The notes: a model not told the origin generated them from the letters alone. Positions 9,401-16,708 are shown, counted from the stretch's first letter. The stretch: 21,146 nt of DNA from an uncultured Eubacterium sp. (GCA_948468465.1 CAOKJJ010000083.1:1-21146); one strand, 5' to 3'. Numbers and translations are program-made.

Positions 9401-10928
9401 GATTGACAAATCTGGAATAACGGTCTGTAATCTTACCGCCCACTACTTTTACCGCGCCGATCTCAATGATCTTATGTACGTTCGGGCTAAGCCCCGTCGT
9501 TTCTAAGTCAAATACGACGTATGAATCAAGCAGGCTCTGCCCGTTCGGTTCATACACGATCGTTTTTAAATCGTCTACCAGATAGGCTTCGACGCCGTAA
9601 ATAATCTTAAAATCAGCATCATGCGGCACCGCATGATTCGCAATCGGAAACGCCTGAATCGCGCCATGGTCTGTAATCGCAAGCGCTTTATGCCCCCATG
9701 CCATTGCCTGTTTGATAATATCCCCAACATCTGAGATGCCGTCCATATCGCTCATTTTTGTATGGCAGTGCAGTTCCACCCTCTTTTTCGGACTCGTATC
9801 CATGCGATGTTCCACAAAATCCGGTATTTTTTTAATGCCCGCGATGGAACTAAGCGTCAGCTCGCTGTCAAACCGGTCAAACGCGGTAACCCCTTTGATT
9901 TTTAAAAACGCCCCTTTTTTGATTTCAGACAGCAGTTCCTCTAACTGTTCATTTTTCGTAAAGATTTTGATGACAATCGAATCCGTAAAATCCGTAAGCG
10001 TTACGATGACAATGCTCTTTTCCCCGCTGCGCAGCTGTCTGACGTCCACGTCCAGCACCTTGCCACGGATAGCGATCTCACCCATCTCGCCTTCGATCTG
10101 GTCAATCGCAATTGCATCATCCTCAAAATCCCTTCCGTAGACGACATCCGGATTGTCAGACCGCCTGAGCGGATATTCCCTGCGCGGGCCGCCCGGCCTG
10201 CGGTTTTCGGACGGCATTTCTTTTTGAGCCGGCTTTTTTTGAGCCGATTCCTGCCTGCCGCCTGTTTTTGCTGCAGAAGAACGCTCCAGCGCCGCACCTG
10301 TCTGCGCGGCACGCTCCGGTTCCGCCTGCGCGCCCTCCTGCTCCGGCTGCTGCAGCCTGCCCAGAATCCGGTTGATTTCATAAGTAATCTGCAGATCGCT
10401 TTCTTTTTTGCGGCTGCGGTCTTTTTTTTGCTCGAACACAGGCTCAATCGTAAGCTCCATGCCGCACCGGTCACGGATGACTTTATACAATATTTCCAAA
10501 AGCTCATCCGCACGGCTTTTTGCCACAATCGAATCTTCCAGATAAAGCTTCATATAGTCTTTTGCCGTAAATTCCATTCTTGCGCAGCGGAAAAGATTAT
10601 AAATTAAAAGACTGTATGCCTTCATCTCTTCCAACATACTGTCTTTATACATATCCATCAGCGTTTCCGGCGTATACTGCCCGGAAAGCTGATATCGTTC
10701 TACAATTTTTACCGTCAGCTCCTGCTGCGGAAACAACTGGTTTTTAATATGGTTTTCCAGCTGAAAAATATACTTTTTCTGTATCAGCCTTGTCCCATGC
10801 AGATACACCCTAAGACGCGTGCGCGCAGGATTGGAAACGACCCTTTGCACCTGCGTATCCGCCAGCAGCTGTTGCATTTCCTGATTGACCTTCAATACAG
10901 GAAATACTTCAAAAAAATTTTTTTCCAT
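6447..10928 (-). CDS. polC: DNA polymerase III alpha subunit, PolC type (Gram-positive replicative polymerase)
   Basis: This is the main replicative polymerase of Firmicutes, with built-in proofreading. Seen in order: an N-terminal domain (about 1-190); a low-complexity Ala/Gln/Glu/Arg-rich linker (about 190-260); an OB domain (IRGKVLDVDVRQL); a PHP domain starting VELHCHTKMSD near 384; a DEDDh exonuclease inserted in PHP, with FDLETTGLSP near 474, HNAEFDMGF and HHRAVDDA; polymerase palm segments GSRGSVGSSFVA near 932 and DIDLNFSGDY near 1020; a cysteine-rich zinc module (CESCH to CPKCGRP) between them; and HhH elements with ALSAIDGLGEKAA near the C-terminus. All exonuclease acids are present. 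At 1493 residues it is slightly longer than most (about 1440), explained by the linker. The start has GGGGAG upstream. A tandem repeat separates it from ispG. Confidence 0.98.
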   Translation of the reverse strand: MEKNFFEVFPVLKVNQEMQQLLADTQVQRVVSNPARTRLRVYLHGTRLIQKKYIFQLENHIKNQLFPQQELTVKIVERYQLSGQYTPETLMDMYKDSMLEEMKAYSLLIYNLFRCARMEFTAKDYMKLYLEDSIVAKSRADELLEILYKVIRDRCGMELTIEPVFEQKKDRSRKKESDLQITYEINRILGRLQQPEQEGAQAEPERAAQTGAALERSSAAKTGGRQESAQKKPAQKEMPSENRRPGGPRREYPLRRSDNPDVVYGRDFEDDAIAIDQIEGEMGEIAIRGKVLDVDVRQLRSGEKSIVIVTLTDFTDSIVIKIFTKNEQLEELLSEIKKGAFLKIKGVTAFDRFDSELTLSSIAGIKKIPDFVEHRMDTSPKKRVELHCHTKMSDMDGISDVGDIIKQAMAWGHKALAITDHGAIQAFPIANHAVPHDADFKIIYGVEAYLVDDLKTIVYEPNGQSLLDSYVVFDLETTGLSPNVHKIIEIGAVKVVGGKITDRYSRFVNPKVPLPFAIEELTKIRDDMLVNEPEIAKILPEFMEFCKGSAMVAHNAEFDMGFIRKNCADLGLPCSFTVVDTVALARYLLPNLNRFKLDTVAKELHISLQNHHRAVDDAACTAEIFAEFVKRLTERGITDLNMLNERGKATPEQIRKMPTYHAIILAANDYGRVNLYRLVSMSHLTYFHKRPRIPKSELMRYREGLLLGSACEAGELYQAVLLGRPQTEIARIVNFYDYLEIQPNGNNAFMLREEKYPVNTDEDLWEINRQIVKLGEDFQKPVVATCDVHFLNPEDAEYRRIIMAGHGFKDADEQAPLFLHTTDEMLREFAYLGSQKAEEVVITNPNLICDACEKISPVRPDKAPPIIENSDQLLRDICYNKATEMYGEVLPDIVKKRLDRELNSIISNGYAVMYIIAQKLVWKSVEDGYLVGSRGSVGSSFVATMAGITEVNPLSPHYYCESCHFSDFDSEQVKEYAGRSGCDMPDRLCPKCGRPLVKAGFDIPFETFLGFKGNKEPDIDLNFSGDYQSKAHKYTEVIFGAGQTFRAGTIGTLADKTAFGYVKRYYEERNIHKRFCEINRIVQGCVGIRRTTGQHPGGIVVLPMGEEIYSFTPIQHPANDMTTDIVTTHFEYHSIDHNLLKLDILGHDDPTMIRMLEDLTGLHATDIPLDDPAVMSIFKSTDALGIQPEDIGGCTVGSLGIPEFGTEFVIQMLIDTKPQSFSDLVRISGLSHGTDVWLGNAQTLIEEGKATISTAICTRDDIMIYLIGMGLESELSFTIMESVRKGKGLKDEWITAMKEHDVPDWYIWSCQKIKYMFPKAHAAAYVMMAWRIAYCKVFYPLAYYAAYFSIRATSFSYELMCQGKEKLEYFMRDYERRKDTLTKKEQDTVKDMKIVQEMYARGYQFCPMDLNKVQARRFQIIDGKLMPALSAIDGLGEKAADGVVEAVKDGPFLSKDDFRQRSKVSKSVADLMGDLGILGGIPESNQLSIFDFA

Positions 10929-10980
10929 TTTATCTGCTCCCCGCTTTCATCCACCAGCCTGATACTGTCCCATCATCCGT

Positions 10981-11056
10981 CTTCCCATTCTGATCCATTC
11001 TTATTCAGATCTATTCTTATTCAGATCTATTCTTATTCTGATCTATTCTTATTCTG
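10981..11056. repeat. 16-bp tandem repeat array between ispG and polC
   Basis: Three full copies of a 16-bp unit (ATTCTTATTCAGATCT or the one-base variant ATTCTTATTCTGATCT) lie at 10997-11012, 11013-11028 and 11029-11044. A partial copy at 11045-11056 runs into the last codons of ispG, and a degenerate unit lies at 10981-10996. The first two copies are identical. The array fills much of the 120-bp ispG-polC gap; the rest holds the polC ribosome binding site and no promoter I can support. Each unit carries an AGATCT palindrome. Confidence 0.9.
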
Positions 11057-12149
11057 TTTCCTCAGATTCCTTCCAGTGAAGCAGCTCTTCCCGCAGCGCC
11101 GGCAGCAGCTGATCTTCCGGAAGTTTTTTTATAATTTCCCCATGGCGGATTAAAAGCCCTTCACCGCATCCTCCGGCAATGCCGATATCCGCTTCCTTTG
11201 CCTCTCCCGGCCCGTTGACAACACAGCCCATAACCGCTACCTTGATATCTAAGGGAATATCCGCGACCATATTTTCGACCTCATTCGCCAGTCCGATCAA
11301 ATCTATTTTCGTCCTGCCGCAGGTCGGACAGGACACGACTTCAATCCCGCCTTTTCGAAGGCCAAGCGTGCGCAGGATCAGCTTTGCGGACTTGATCTCC
11401 TCGATAGGGTCACCCGTTAAAGAAACGCGTATCGTGTCCCCAATGCCCTGATGCAGAATGAGCCCCAGTCCGATCGCGGACTTGATATTTCCGCTGATTA
11501 ACGTCCCGGCCTCTGTAATGCCTACATGCAGCGGGTGGTCTGTCTGTGTGCAGATCAGCTCATGCGCGCGCACACACATCCCAACGTCAGATGATTTGAT
11601 GCTGATCACGAGATTGTCATAACCCATATCTTCTATGAGCTTTACCTGGCCCAACGCGCTTTCCACAAGTCCCTCCGCTGTCACACCATGATACTTTTCC
11701 ACAAGTTCTTTTTCCAGCGAGCCGCTGTTTACGCCGACACGTATCGGTATGTTACGCTCCTTTGCCGCGTCAACCACTGCCTGCACCCGCTCTTTGGAGC
11801 CGATATTGCCCGGATTAATGCGTATTTTGTCCGCACCGTGCTCCATTGCCGCAATCGCAAGCCGGTAATCAAAGTGAATGTCCGCCACAACCGGAATATC
11901 CGCCTGTTTTTTTATTTCCGTCAGTGCAGCAGCCGCCTCCATCGTAGGCACGCTGCAGCGGATGATATCACAGCCCGCAGCAGAAAGCTTTTGAATCTGT
12001 GCAGCGGTCGCGGCGATGTTTTCCGTCCTTGTATTTGTCATCGACTGTATCAGAATCGGATTGCCACCGCCGATGACACGGCTACCAATGCGTACGGTTT
12101 TCGTATTTTTTCGTATGCTGTTTCCTTCGCTTTTTTGAATTTCCATCAT
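11049..12149 (-). CDS. ispG: 4-hydroxy-3-methylbut-2-en-1-yl diphosphate synthase (MEP pathway)
   Basis: IspG is an iron-sulfur enzyme that reductively opens methylerythritol cyclodiphosphate to HMBPP, the penultimate MEP-pathway step. Seen: a TIM-barrel N-terminal part with IGGGNPILIQSMTNT and PVVADIHFDYRLA; KIRINPGNIG; and a C-terminal cluster region with CPTCGRTKIDL plus GCVVNGPGE, which supplies the three cysteines and one glutamate that bind [4Fe-4S]. At 366 residues it has the usual bacterial length. Two adjacent ATGs compete as start (12149 and 12146); AAGGTG lies 7 and 10 nt upstream respectively, so either is possible. It follows rseP by 31 bp. Its last codons overlap the downstream 16-bp repeat array. 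Confidence 0.97.
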   Translation of the reverse strand: MMEIQKSEGNSIRKNTKTVRIGSRVIGGGNPILIQSMTNTRTENIAATAAQIQKLSAAGCDIIRCSVPTMEAAAALTEIKKQADIPVVADIHFDYRLAIAAMEHGADKIRINPGNIGSKERVQAVVDAAKERNIPIRVGVNSGSLEKELVEKYHGVTAEGLVESALGQVKLIEDMGYDNLVISIKSSDVGMCVRAHELICTQTDHPLHVGITEAGTLISGNIKSAIGLGLILHQGIGDTIRVSLTGDPIEEIKSAKLILRTLGLRKGGIEVVSCPTCGRTKIDLIGLANEVENMVADIPLDIKVAVMGCVVNGPGEAKEADIGIAGGCGEGLLIRHGEIIKKLPEDQLLPALREELLHWKESEETE

Positions 12150-12180
12150 AATTCACACCTTCAGTTTTCCATAATATCCG

Positions 12181-13215
12181 TTACATCACAATCTTTCGGA
12201 TATCATTAAACATAATCACAACCATCAACGCCATCAAAAGCATTAAAAATACAAGGTTCACTGCCCCTTCCTTGTTTGGATCCATCCGCTTGCCCCTGAC
12301 AGCTTCCACAATCAGAAATACAAGCCTGCCTCCGTCTAACGCCGGTATCGGCAGCAGATTCATAATACCCAGGTTTGCGGACAGCAGAATGCAGATGTTT
12401 AACATATTTAAAAAGACCATGAACGCGCCGCTTGATTTTACTTCGGTATACGTATCACCGATCGTTTTTACAATTCCCACCGGCCCGGACATTTCATTGA
12501 TTCCCACATGCCCGGTGAACAGCTGTCCAAGGCTTTCGATCGTCGCGCAGATCCAATATTTTACTTCGTATACGCTGTATTTTAATGTCTCTGACAGCGT
12601 GCCTTTTGCGCGTGCCGTCGTGCCGTAAAATCCAAACAGGTATCTGCCGCTTTCTTCATCATATTTTGGCATCAGATTGGTTGTATGCTTTTCGCCGTCC
12701 CTTTCATACGTTACTTCCACCATTTCATTTGCGTGGAAATATGTATAAAGCGATACTTCCCGGTACAAATGAATTGGCTTCTTCCCCAGTTTTACGATTT
12801 CATCGCCCGCCATAAGCCCGGCTTCCTTGGCAGGATATCCGTCCATGACCTCGGTGAGCACAGGACGGTCAAACCCCACGCTTGCCACAAGAATAAACGA
12901 AAAAACAATCGCCATGATAAAATTAAACACCGGACCCGCGGCTATAATCGACGCCCGCTGCAGCACAGACTTGTTGTTAAATCCCCTGTCGTCGTCACTC
13001 GCTTCATCCTCGCCCTCCATCATGCAGGCACCGCCGAAAGGCAGCAGCTTTAGCGAGTACTTTGTCTCCCCCTTTGTAAATCCTACGATCGTAGGCCCCA
13101 GTCCAAGACAAAATTCATTCACCCGCACATCATTGTGCTTGGCCAGCAAAAAATGTCCCAACTCATGAAACAAAATAATAATACTGAAAATAATCAGCGC
13201 TAAAATAATGTTCAA
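12181..13215 (-). CDS. rseP: RIP metalloprotease RseP / site-2 protease family
   Basis: This membrane zinc protease cleaves transmembrane substrates such as anti-sigma factors or signal peptides. Seen: HELGH at residues 17-21 in the first membrane helix; a second helix ending GPVFNF; one PDZ domain (about 115-180, GYPAKEAGLMAGDEIVKLG); and LLPIPALDGGRL, the third zinc-ligand motif, near the C-terminal helices. At 344 residues it has the single-PDZ Gram-positive form. Its ATG is one base past the dxr stop codon, so the two are translationally coupled. The dxr-rseP-ispG order is a common Clostridia arrangement. Substrates cannot be inferred here. Confidence 0.95.
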   Translation of the reverse strand: MNIILALIIFSIIILFHELGHFLLAKHNDVRVNEFCLGLGPTIVGFTKGETKYSLKLLPFGGACMMEGEDEASDDDRGFNNKSVLQRASIIAAGPVFNFIMAIVFSFILVASVGFDRPVLTEVMDGYPAKEAGLMAGDEIVKLGKKPIHLYREVSLYTYFHANEMVEVTYERDGEKHTTNLMPKYDEESGRYLFGFYGTTARAKGTLSETLKYSVYEVKYWICATIESLGQLFTGHVGINEMSGPVGIVKTIGDTYTEVKSSGAFMVFLNMLNICILLSANLGIMNLLPIPALDGGRLVFLIVEAVRGKRMDPNKEGAVNLVFLMLLMALMVVIMFNDIRKIVM

Positions 13216-13216
13216 G

Positions 13217-14359
13217 TTACCACCTGCTTTCTATCCACTCATATACAGCGTTTTCTGTTTCTAATATTTCTTCCACATTCGGATGCTCGATATACGGACA
13301 GTGTAGCATACATTCGTGAATCATTTGTGTAATCTCCAAAAATTTTATTTTTTTATTTAAAAATTTGGCGACTGCCCGCTCATTGGCCGCGTTAAAAACG
13401 GTCGGCATGGATCCGCCCTGCCTGGCAGCTTCATAGGCAAGCCGCAGGCCGTCAAAGGTATTCAGATCCGGTTTTTCAAACGTAATGCTGCCAAGCGCAA
13501 AAAAATCCAGCCTCTGCCCCGATAACGGCCTGCGGTTCGGATAATACAGCGCATACTGTATCGGCAGACGCATATCCGGCGTACCAAGCTGCGCCATAAT
13601 GTTGCCGTCTTCATATTCCACCATGGAATGGATGACCGACTGCGGCTGTACAACTACCTGAATCTGGTCTAAGTCAGTCCCGAACAGCCACTTTGCTTCT
13701 ATAACCTCCAGCCCTTTATTGACCATCGTCGCAGAATCAATCGTAATCTTTTTGCCCATGCTCCAGTTCGGATGCTTTAACGCGTCTTCGACCTGCATAT
13801 CAGCAAGTTCATCCCTCGTTCTGCCCCGGAACGGCCCGCCGGACGCGGTTAACAGTATCTTATGAATCTTATTCCCGGATTCCCCGTTTAATGACTGAAA
13901 AATAGCGCTGTGCTCACTGTCGACCGGAAGAATCCGCACGCCGTATTCCCTGGCCAGCGGCATAATCAGATGTCCCGCCGTCACAAGCGTTTCCTTATTG
14001 GCCAGTGCGATCGTCTTTTTCGCACGGATGGCGGCAATCGTCGGACGCAGGCCGATCATGCCGACCACTGCCGTCACAAGTATCTCAGCCTCAGGGATTG
14101 TAGCCGCCGCAAGCAGTCCGTCCATCCCGCTTACGATCTTTACCGGAAGATCGCGCACGTTTGTCCGAAGGCTTTTTGCATCCTCTTCGTCCCAGACTGC
14201 CGCAAGCTTCGGCTGAAATTCCCGAATCTGTCGTTCCAGCAGCTCTATGTTTTTACCGGCCGTCAGCGCCCAGACTTTGATATCTTTTTGCTCACGGACA
14301 ATATCTAACGTCTGTGTGCCGATAGAGCCCGTAGAGCCAAGAATTGCTATCTGTTTCAT
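13217..14359 (-). CDS. dxr: 1-deoxy-D-xylulose 5-phosphate reductoisomerase
   Basis: Dxr catalyses the first committed MEP-pathway step, rearranging and reducing DXP to MEP with NADPH. Seen: the Rossmann NADPH motif GSTGSIGTQTLDIV at residues 8-21; ALANKETLVTAG; the metal and substrate region PVDSEHSAIFQSL; TASGGPFRG; and HPNWSMGKKITIDSATMVNKGLE. At 380 residues it has normal length. AAAGG lies 8 nt before the ATG. The 492-bp gap to cdsA is filled mostly by a palindromic repeat copy, so dxr may not share cdsA's transcript unless read-through occurs. A weak candidate promoter (TTGCAT, 17 bp, TAGGAT) uses the end of that repeat as its -35. Confidence 0.98.
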   Translation of the reverse strand: MKQIAILGSTGSIGTQTLDIVREQKDIKVWALTAGKNIELLERQIREFQPKLAAVWDEEDAKSLRTNVRDLPVKIVSGMDGLLAAATIPEAEILVTAVVGMIGLRPTIAAIRAKKTIALANKETLVTAGHLIMPLAREYGVRILPVDSEHSAIFQSLNGESGNKIHKILLTASGGPFRGRTRDELADMQVEDALKHPNWSMGKKITIDSATMVNKGLEVIEAKWLFGTDLDQIQVVVQPQSVIHSMVEYEDGNIMAQLGTPDMRLPIQYALYYPNRRPLSGQRLDFFALGSITFEKPDLNTFDGLRLAYEAARQGGSMPTVFNAANERAVAKFLNKKIKFLEITQMIHECMLHCPYIEHPNVEEILETENAVYEWIESRW

Positions 14360-14416
14360 GTTCTCATACCTTTCTTATGATGTCCTTCCCTATATCCTAA
14401 CCTGGATGAACCGGAA

Positions 14417-14750
14417 ATGCAACATTTTTGACATTGTGGTGCATTTTTTATTGGGAATGCGGACGCCGGGTGAGGGGGAAATGGCCTGGATTTCGGCGAC
14501 GTTGGAAGAATGTTTAGTATTTCTTAGTATTCTGCTCAATAAATCAGGGGCGCAGCCCAGCGTCGCTTTTAGCCACTGGCGTTTAGCCAGGGGCGGACTA
14601 CGCGACGCGACCGGACGCAGCCACAACTTCTATGCAGAATACTTAGAAATTCTTAACATTCTGGAGTAGGAGCCGAAATCCAGGCCCTGCCCCTCATCCA
14701 GCGTCCGGATAGCCACAAAAAAACGCACCACAATGTCAATTCTGTTGCAT
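14417..14750 (+). repeat. Palindromic repeat family, copy 2 (complete, 334 bp), filling the cdsA-dxr gap
   Basis: The gap from 14360 to 14851 holds no gene, only this imperfect giant palindrome. The ends ATGCAACA (14417) and TGTTGCAT (to 14750) begin terminal repeats that share TGACATTGTGGTGC. Next come GGACGCCGGGTGAGGGG on the left against a CCCCTCATCCAGCGTCC complement on the right, GGCCTGGATTTCGG against its exact complement, and AGAATGTT to TATTCTGC arms. The central loop (14541-14624) has its own stem GCGTCGC/GCGACGC around the hairpin CTGGC-GTTTA-GCCAG. Inward-facing TTGACA hexamers occur at both ends (14428-14433 and 14734-14739), without good -10 boxes. I see no clear target-site duplication and no ORF of note. 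It could be a MITE-like mobile repeat or a structured RNA locus. Confidence 0.92.
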
Positions 14751-14851
14751 GCTGTTAACATTTTTCCATTTTACGCAAGAAATCGTTTTTAAGTGCATAA
14801 TATCCTCTGCCGCAATGATTTCTGTCATAATGTCCTGCATGCATTATATTT

Positions 14852-15652
14852 TTACAATAAATATTTTGCCAGATAATAAATGACAGGCGCGGTAAATATC
14901 ACACTGTCAAAACGGTCCATAATTCCGCCATGGCCAGGTATCAGCGTCCCATAATCTTTGATCTCATAATTTCGCTTAATCGCAGATGCCGCCAGGTCGC
15001 CGATCATGGAGATCAGCCCGCCTGCCGTGCTGATTGCCGCCAATATAAAAATCTGTCCGTTCGTAATTCCCATCTGTGCCCGAAATACAGACGCATAGAC
15101 CGCCGTCAGCAAAAATGTCCCGGCAAGCCCGCCAACCGCGCCCTCTACAGACTTTTTCGGCGACAGTACCGGTGACATCTTATGTCTGCCGAATTTGACC
15201 CCTACGCAGTACGCACATGTATCACATCCCCAGGAACACAAAAAAATCAGCCATACAATATACGCGCCCTGTTCCATCATCCTCGTCTGCCAGACGCAAG
15301 AAAGCATTGCCGCGACGTAAAACACACCGAAAAACACAGCTGTAGTCTGCGACGCATGGTATTTCGGATACGCCAGCACATACACGGCCAAAAGGACGAT
15401 CATAAGTCCGATCACAAACATCATCCGGTCCGGTATCCACTGCACATACAAATCCAGATAAAACAACACAGCCGCCGCATATCCGGCAAATGCCAAAGCC
15501 GTCCGCTCAATTTTATAAACACGGTACAGCTCATACATACCTATCAATGAAATGACACAGGCCGCGGCAAGTAAAATTTCTCCGCCCGTAATAATCAAAA
15601 CCAAAGCCGCAGCCACAAGCACGATTCCGCTTATAAGTCTCGTCTTAAACAT
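14852..15652 (-). CDS. cdsA: Phosphatidate cytidylyltransferase (CDP-diglyceride synthase)
   Basis: CdsA condenses phosphatidic acid and CTP into CDP-diacylglycerol, the precursor of all bacterial phospholipids. Seen: a polytopic hydrophobic protein of 266 residues with about seven or eight membrane segments; SPKKSVEGAVGGLAGT near 160-175; IGDLAASAIKRNYEIKDYG; and the C-terminal CdsA signature GTLIPGHGGIMDRFDS near 235-250. The ribosome binding site is strong: AAAGGAG, then six bases before ATG. It lies between uppS and dxr as in many Firmicutes. The uppS-cdsA gap, originally about 28 bp, has been expanded by a 135-bp MITE, and the cdsA-dxr gap by a 334-bp palindromic repeat. Confidence 0.96.
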   Translation of the reverse strand: MFKTRLISGIVLVAAALVLIITGGEILLAAACVISLIGMYELYRVYKIERTALAFAGYAAAVLFYLDLYVQWIPDRMMFVIGLMIVLLAVYVLAYPKYHASQTTAVFFGVFYVAAMLSCVWQTRMMEQGAYIVWLIFLCSWGCDTCAYCVGVKFGRHKMSPVLSPKKSVEGAVGGLAGTFLLTAVYASVFRAQMGITNGQIFILAAISTAGGLISMIGDLAASAIKRNYEIKDYGTLIPGHGGIMDRFDSVIFTAPVIYYLAKYLL

Positions 15653-15674
15653 ACGCTTCTCCTTTATGACACCC

Positions 15675-15825
15675 CAATCGTTGTAACAGTTCAGATAACC
15701 CTTGAACTGTTACGCATCCGGCCATTGAAAATCGCTTTGCGATGGGCCGGATGCCTGCATCCACTACATTTTCATACGGTCTGCGCAGTAAATGCGCAGA
15801 CCTACCTGGACTGTTACCAATCGTT
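15675..15825. mobile_element. 135-bp MITE with 12-bp terminal repeats and 8-bp target duplication
   Basis: The element spans 15683-15817. Its left end GTAACAGTTCAG and right end CTGGACTGTTAC form 12-bp terminal inverted repeats with one mismatch. CAATCGTT occurs directly outside both ends (15675-15682 and 15818-15825), an 8-bp target-site duplication. Inside are three hairpins: GTAACAGTTCA/TGAACTGTTAC (15683-15713), GCATCCGGCC/GGCCGGATGC (15714-15754) and GGTCTGCGCA/TGCGCAGACC (15778-15802). No ORF is present. The right duplication overlaps two bases of the uppS stop codon. Removing the element leaves a 28-bp uppS-cdsA gap. GTAA ends with 8-bp duplications are typical of IS66-family transposition, so mobilisation by such a transposase is my inference. 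Confidence 0.88.
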
Positions 15826-16525
15826 ACATTAATCCCCCATACCTGCGCTCTCTGTTATTATACGCAGCAACCGCCTTTTTTAATTCTTCCTCATCAAAAT
15901 CCGGCCATGGCACATCCGTAAAGTAAAATTCACTGTATGCCAGCTGCCAGAGCAGATAGTTCGACAGGCGCAGCTCTCCGCTTGTACGGATTAATAAGTC
16001 CGGATCCGGAATGCCGGCCGTATCCAGATAATCGGAAAACCGTTCTTCAGTCATATCCTCTTTTGACAGCCTGCCTGCTTCTATATCCATATACATTTTT
16101 TTCATCGCGCGCATCATCTCATCCCGGCTGCCATAATTTAACGCAATCTGAAAATGAAAGCCGTCATACTGGCTGGATACCTGTTCCAATTCCCGGATCT
16201 GCTTTTGCAGCTGCGGCGACAAACGGGAAATATCGCCTAATACACGTACCTGCATATTATTTTTTTTGGCCGTCTTTAAACAGGTCTTCATATAACTGCC
16301 AAGCAAACGCATCAGCTCATCTACCTCTGACTGCGGTCGTCCCCAGTTTTCTGTGGAAAACGCATAGACAGTAAGATACCGAATGCCCATATGTCCGGCT
16401 GCGTCACAGATTTTTTCCACATTTTTTGCTCCCATTGTATGCCCATAGTTTCTCGGCATCCCTTTGCTCTTTGCCCATCTTCCATTCCCATCTAAAATAA
16501 TGGCGACATGCTGCGGTATTTTCAT
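15824..16525 (-). CDS. uppS: Undecaprenyl diphosphate synthase (cis-prenyltransferase)
   Basis: UppS extends farnesyl diphosphate with eight isopentenyl units to the C55 lipid carrier for cell-wall synthesis. Seen: HVAIILDGNGRWAK with the catalytic Asp at residue 12; a YAFSTENW motif near 54-61; FQIALNYGSRDE; and the C-terminal substrate-binding block RTSGELRLSNYLLWQ from about 180, followed by DVPWPDF. At 233 residues it matches the family. GGAAAGG-type purines lie upstream of the ATG. frr upstream is closed by an intrinsic terminator and a palindromic element, so uppS probably begins a new transcript. I see no strong promoter there, only a TACAAT-like box within the element end. Its stop codon abuts a MITE target duplication. 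Confidence 0.98.
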   Translation of the reverse strand: MKIPQHVAIILDGNGRWAKSKGMPRNYGHTMGAKNVEKICDAAGHMGIRYLTVYAFSTENWGRPQSEVDELMRLLGSYMKTCLKTAKKNNMQVRVLGDISRLSPQLQKQIRELEQVSSQYDGFHFQIALNYGSRDEMMRAMKKMYMDIEAGRLSKEDMTEERFSDYLDTAGIPDPDLLIRTSGELRLSNYLLWQLAYSEFYFTDVPWPDFDEEELKKAVAAYNNRERRYGGLM

Positions 16526-16545
16526 CCTGATTTCCTTTCCGGTAA

Positions 16546-16708
16546 TAAGGAATTGTAAATAAATAACTGCTGATATTGCTTGTCTTTTTCTCCGACAGCA
16601 CAGCTCAAAAATCAGTTACATAGCCCACTATGCGCCTGATTTTTGAGCTGCACTCTCGAAGAAAAATCCAGCGCACTATTCAGCAGTTATTTATTTACAA
16701 TTCCTAAA
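16546..16708. mobile_element. 158-bp palindromic MITE-like element between frr and uppS
   Basis: Perfect 26-bp terminal inverted repeats lie at 16548-16573 (AGGAATTGTAAATAAATAAC, then TGCTGA) and 16680-16705. Inside, CAGCTCAAAAATCAG (16601-16615) pairs perfectly with its complement at 16636-16650, around a smaller CATAG-CCCA-CTATG hairpin. A looser stem joins the two. TAA flanks both ends if the repeat starts at GGAATTG, a possible 3-bp duplication, but this is too short to trust. There is no ORF. The element sits directly after the T-tract of the frr terminator and about 20 bp before the uppS start codon. A TACAAT hexamer faces uppS at its end. Confidence 0.88.

Noticed and set aside
8946..9506. 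Plus-strand open frame of 186 residues opposite polC
   Set aside because: It lies wholly within the well-supported polC gene on the other strand, has Arg/His/Tyr-rich shadow-like composition and matches no family I know.
14360..14851. Small peptide genes in the cdsA-dxr gap
   Set aside because: Short minus-strand frames of about 25 residues run into the repeat and lack convincing ribosome binding sites.
15683..15817. Hairpins after uppS as intrinsic terminators
   Set aside because: None is followed by a T-run on the minus strand; terminal repeats and a target duplication explain them as a mobile element.
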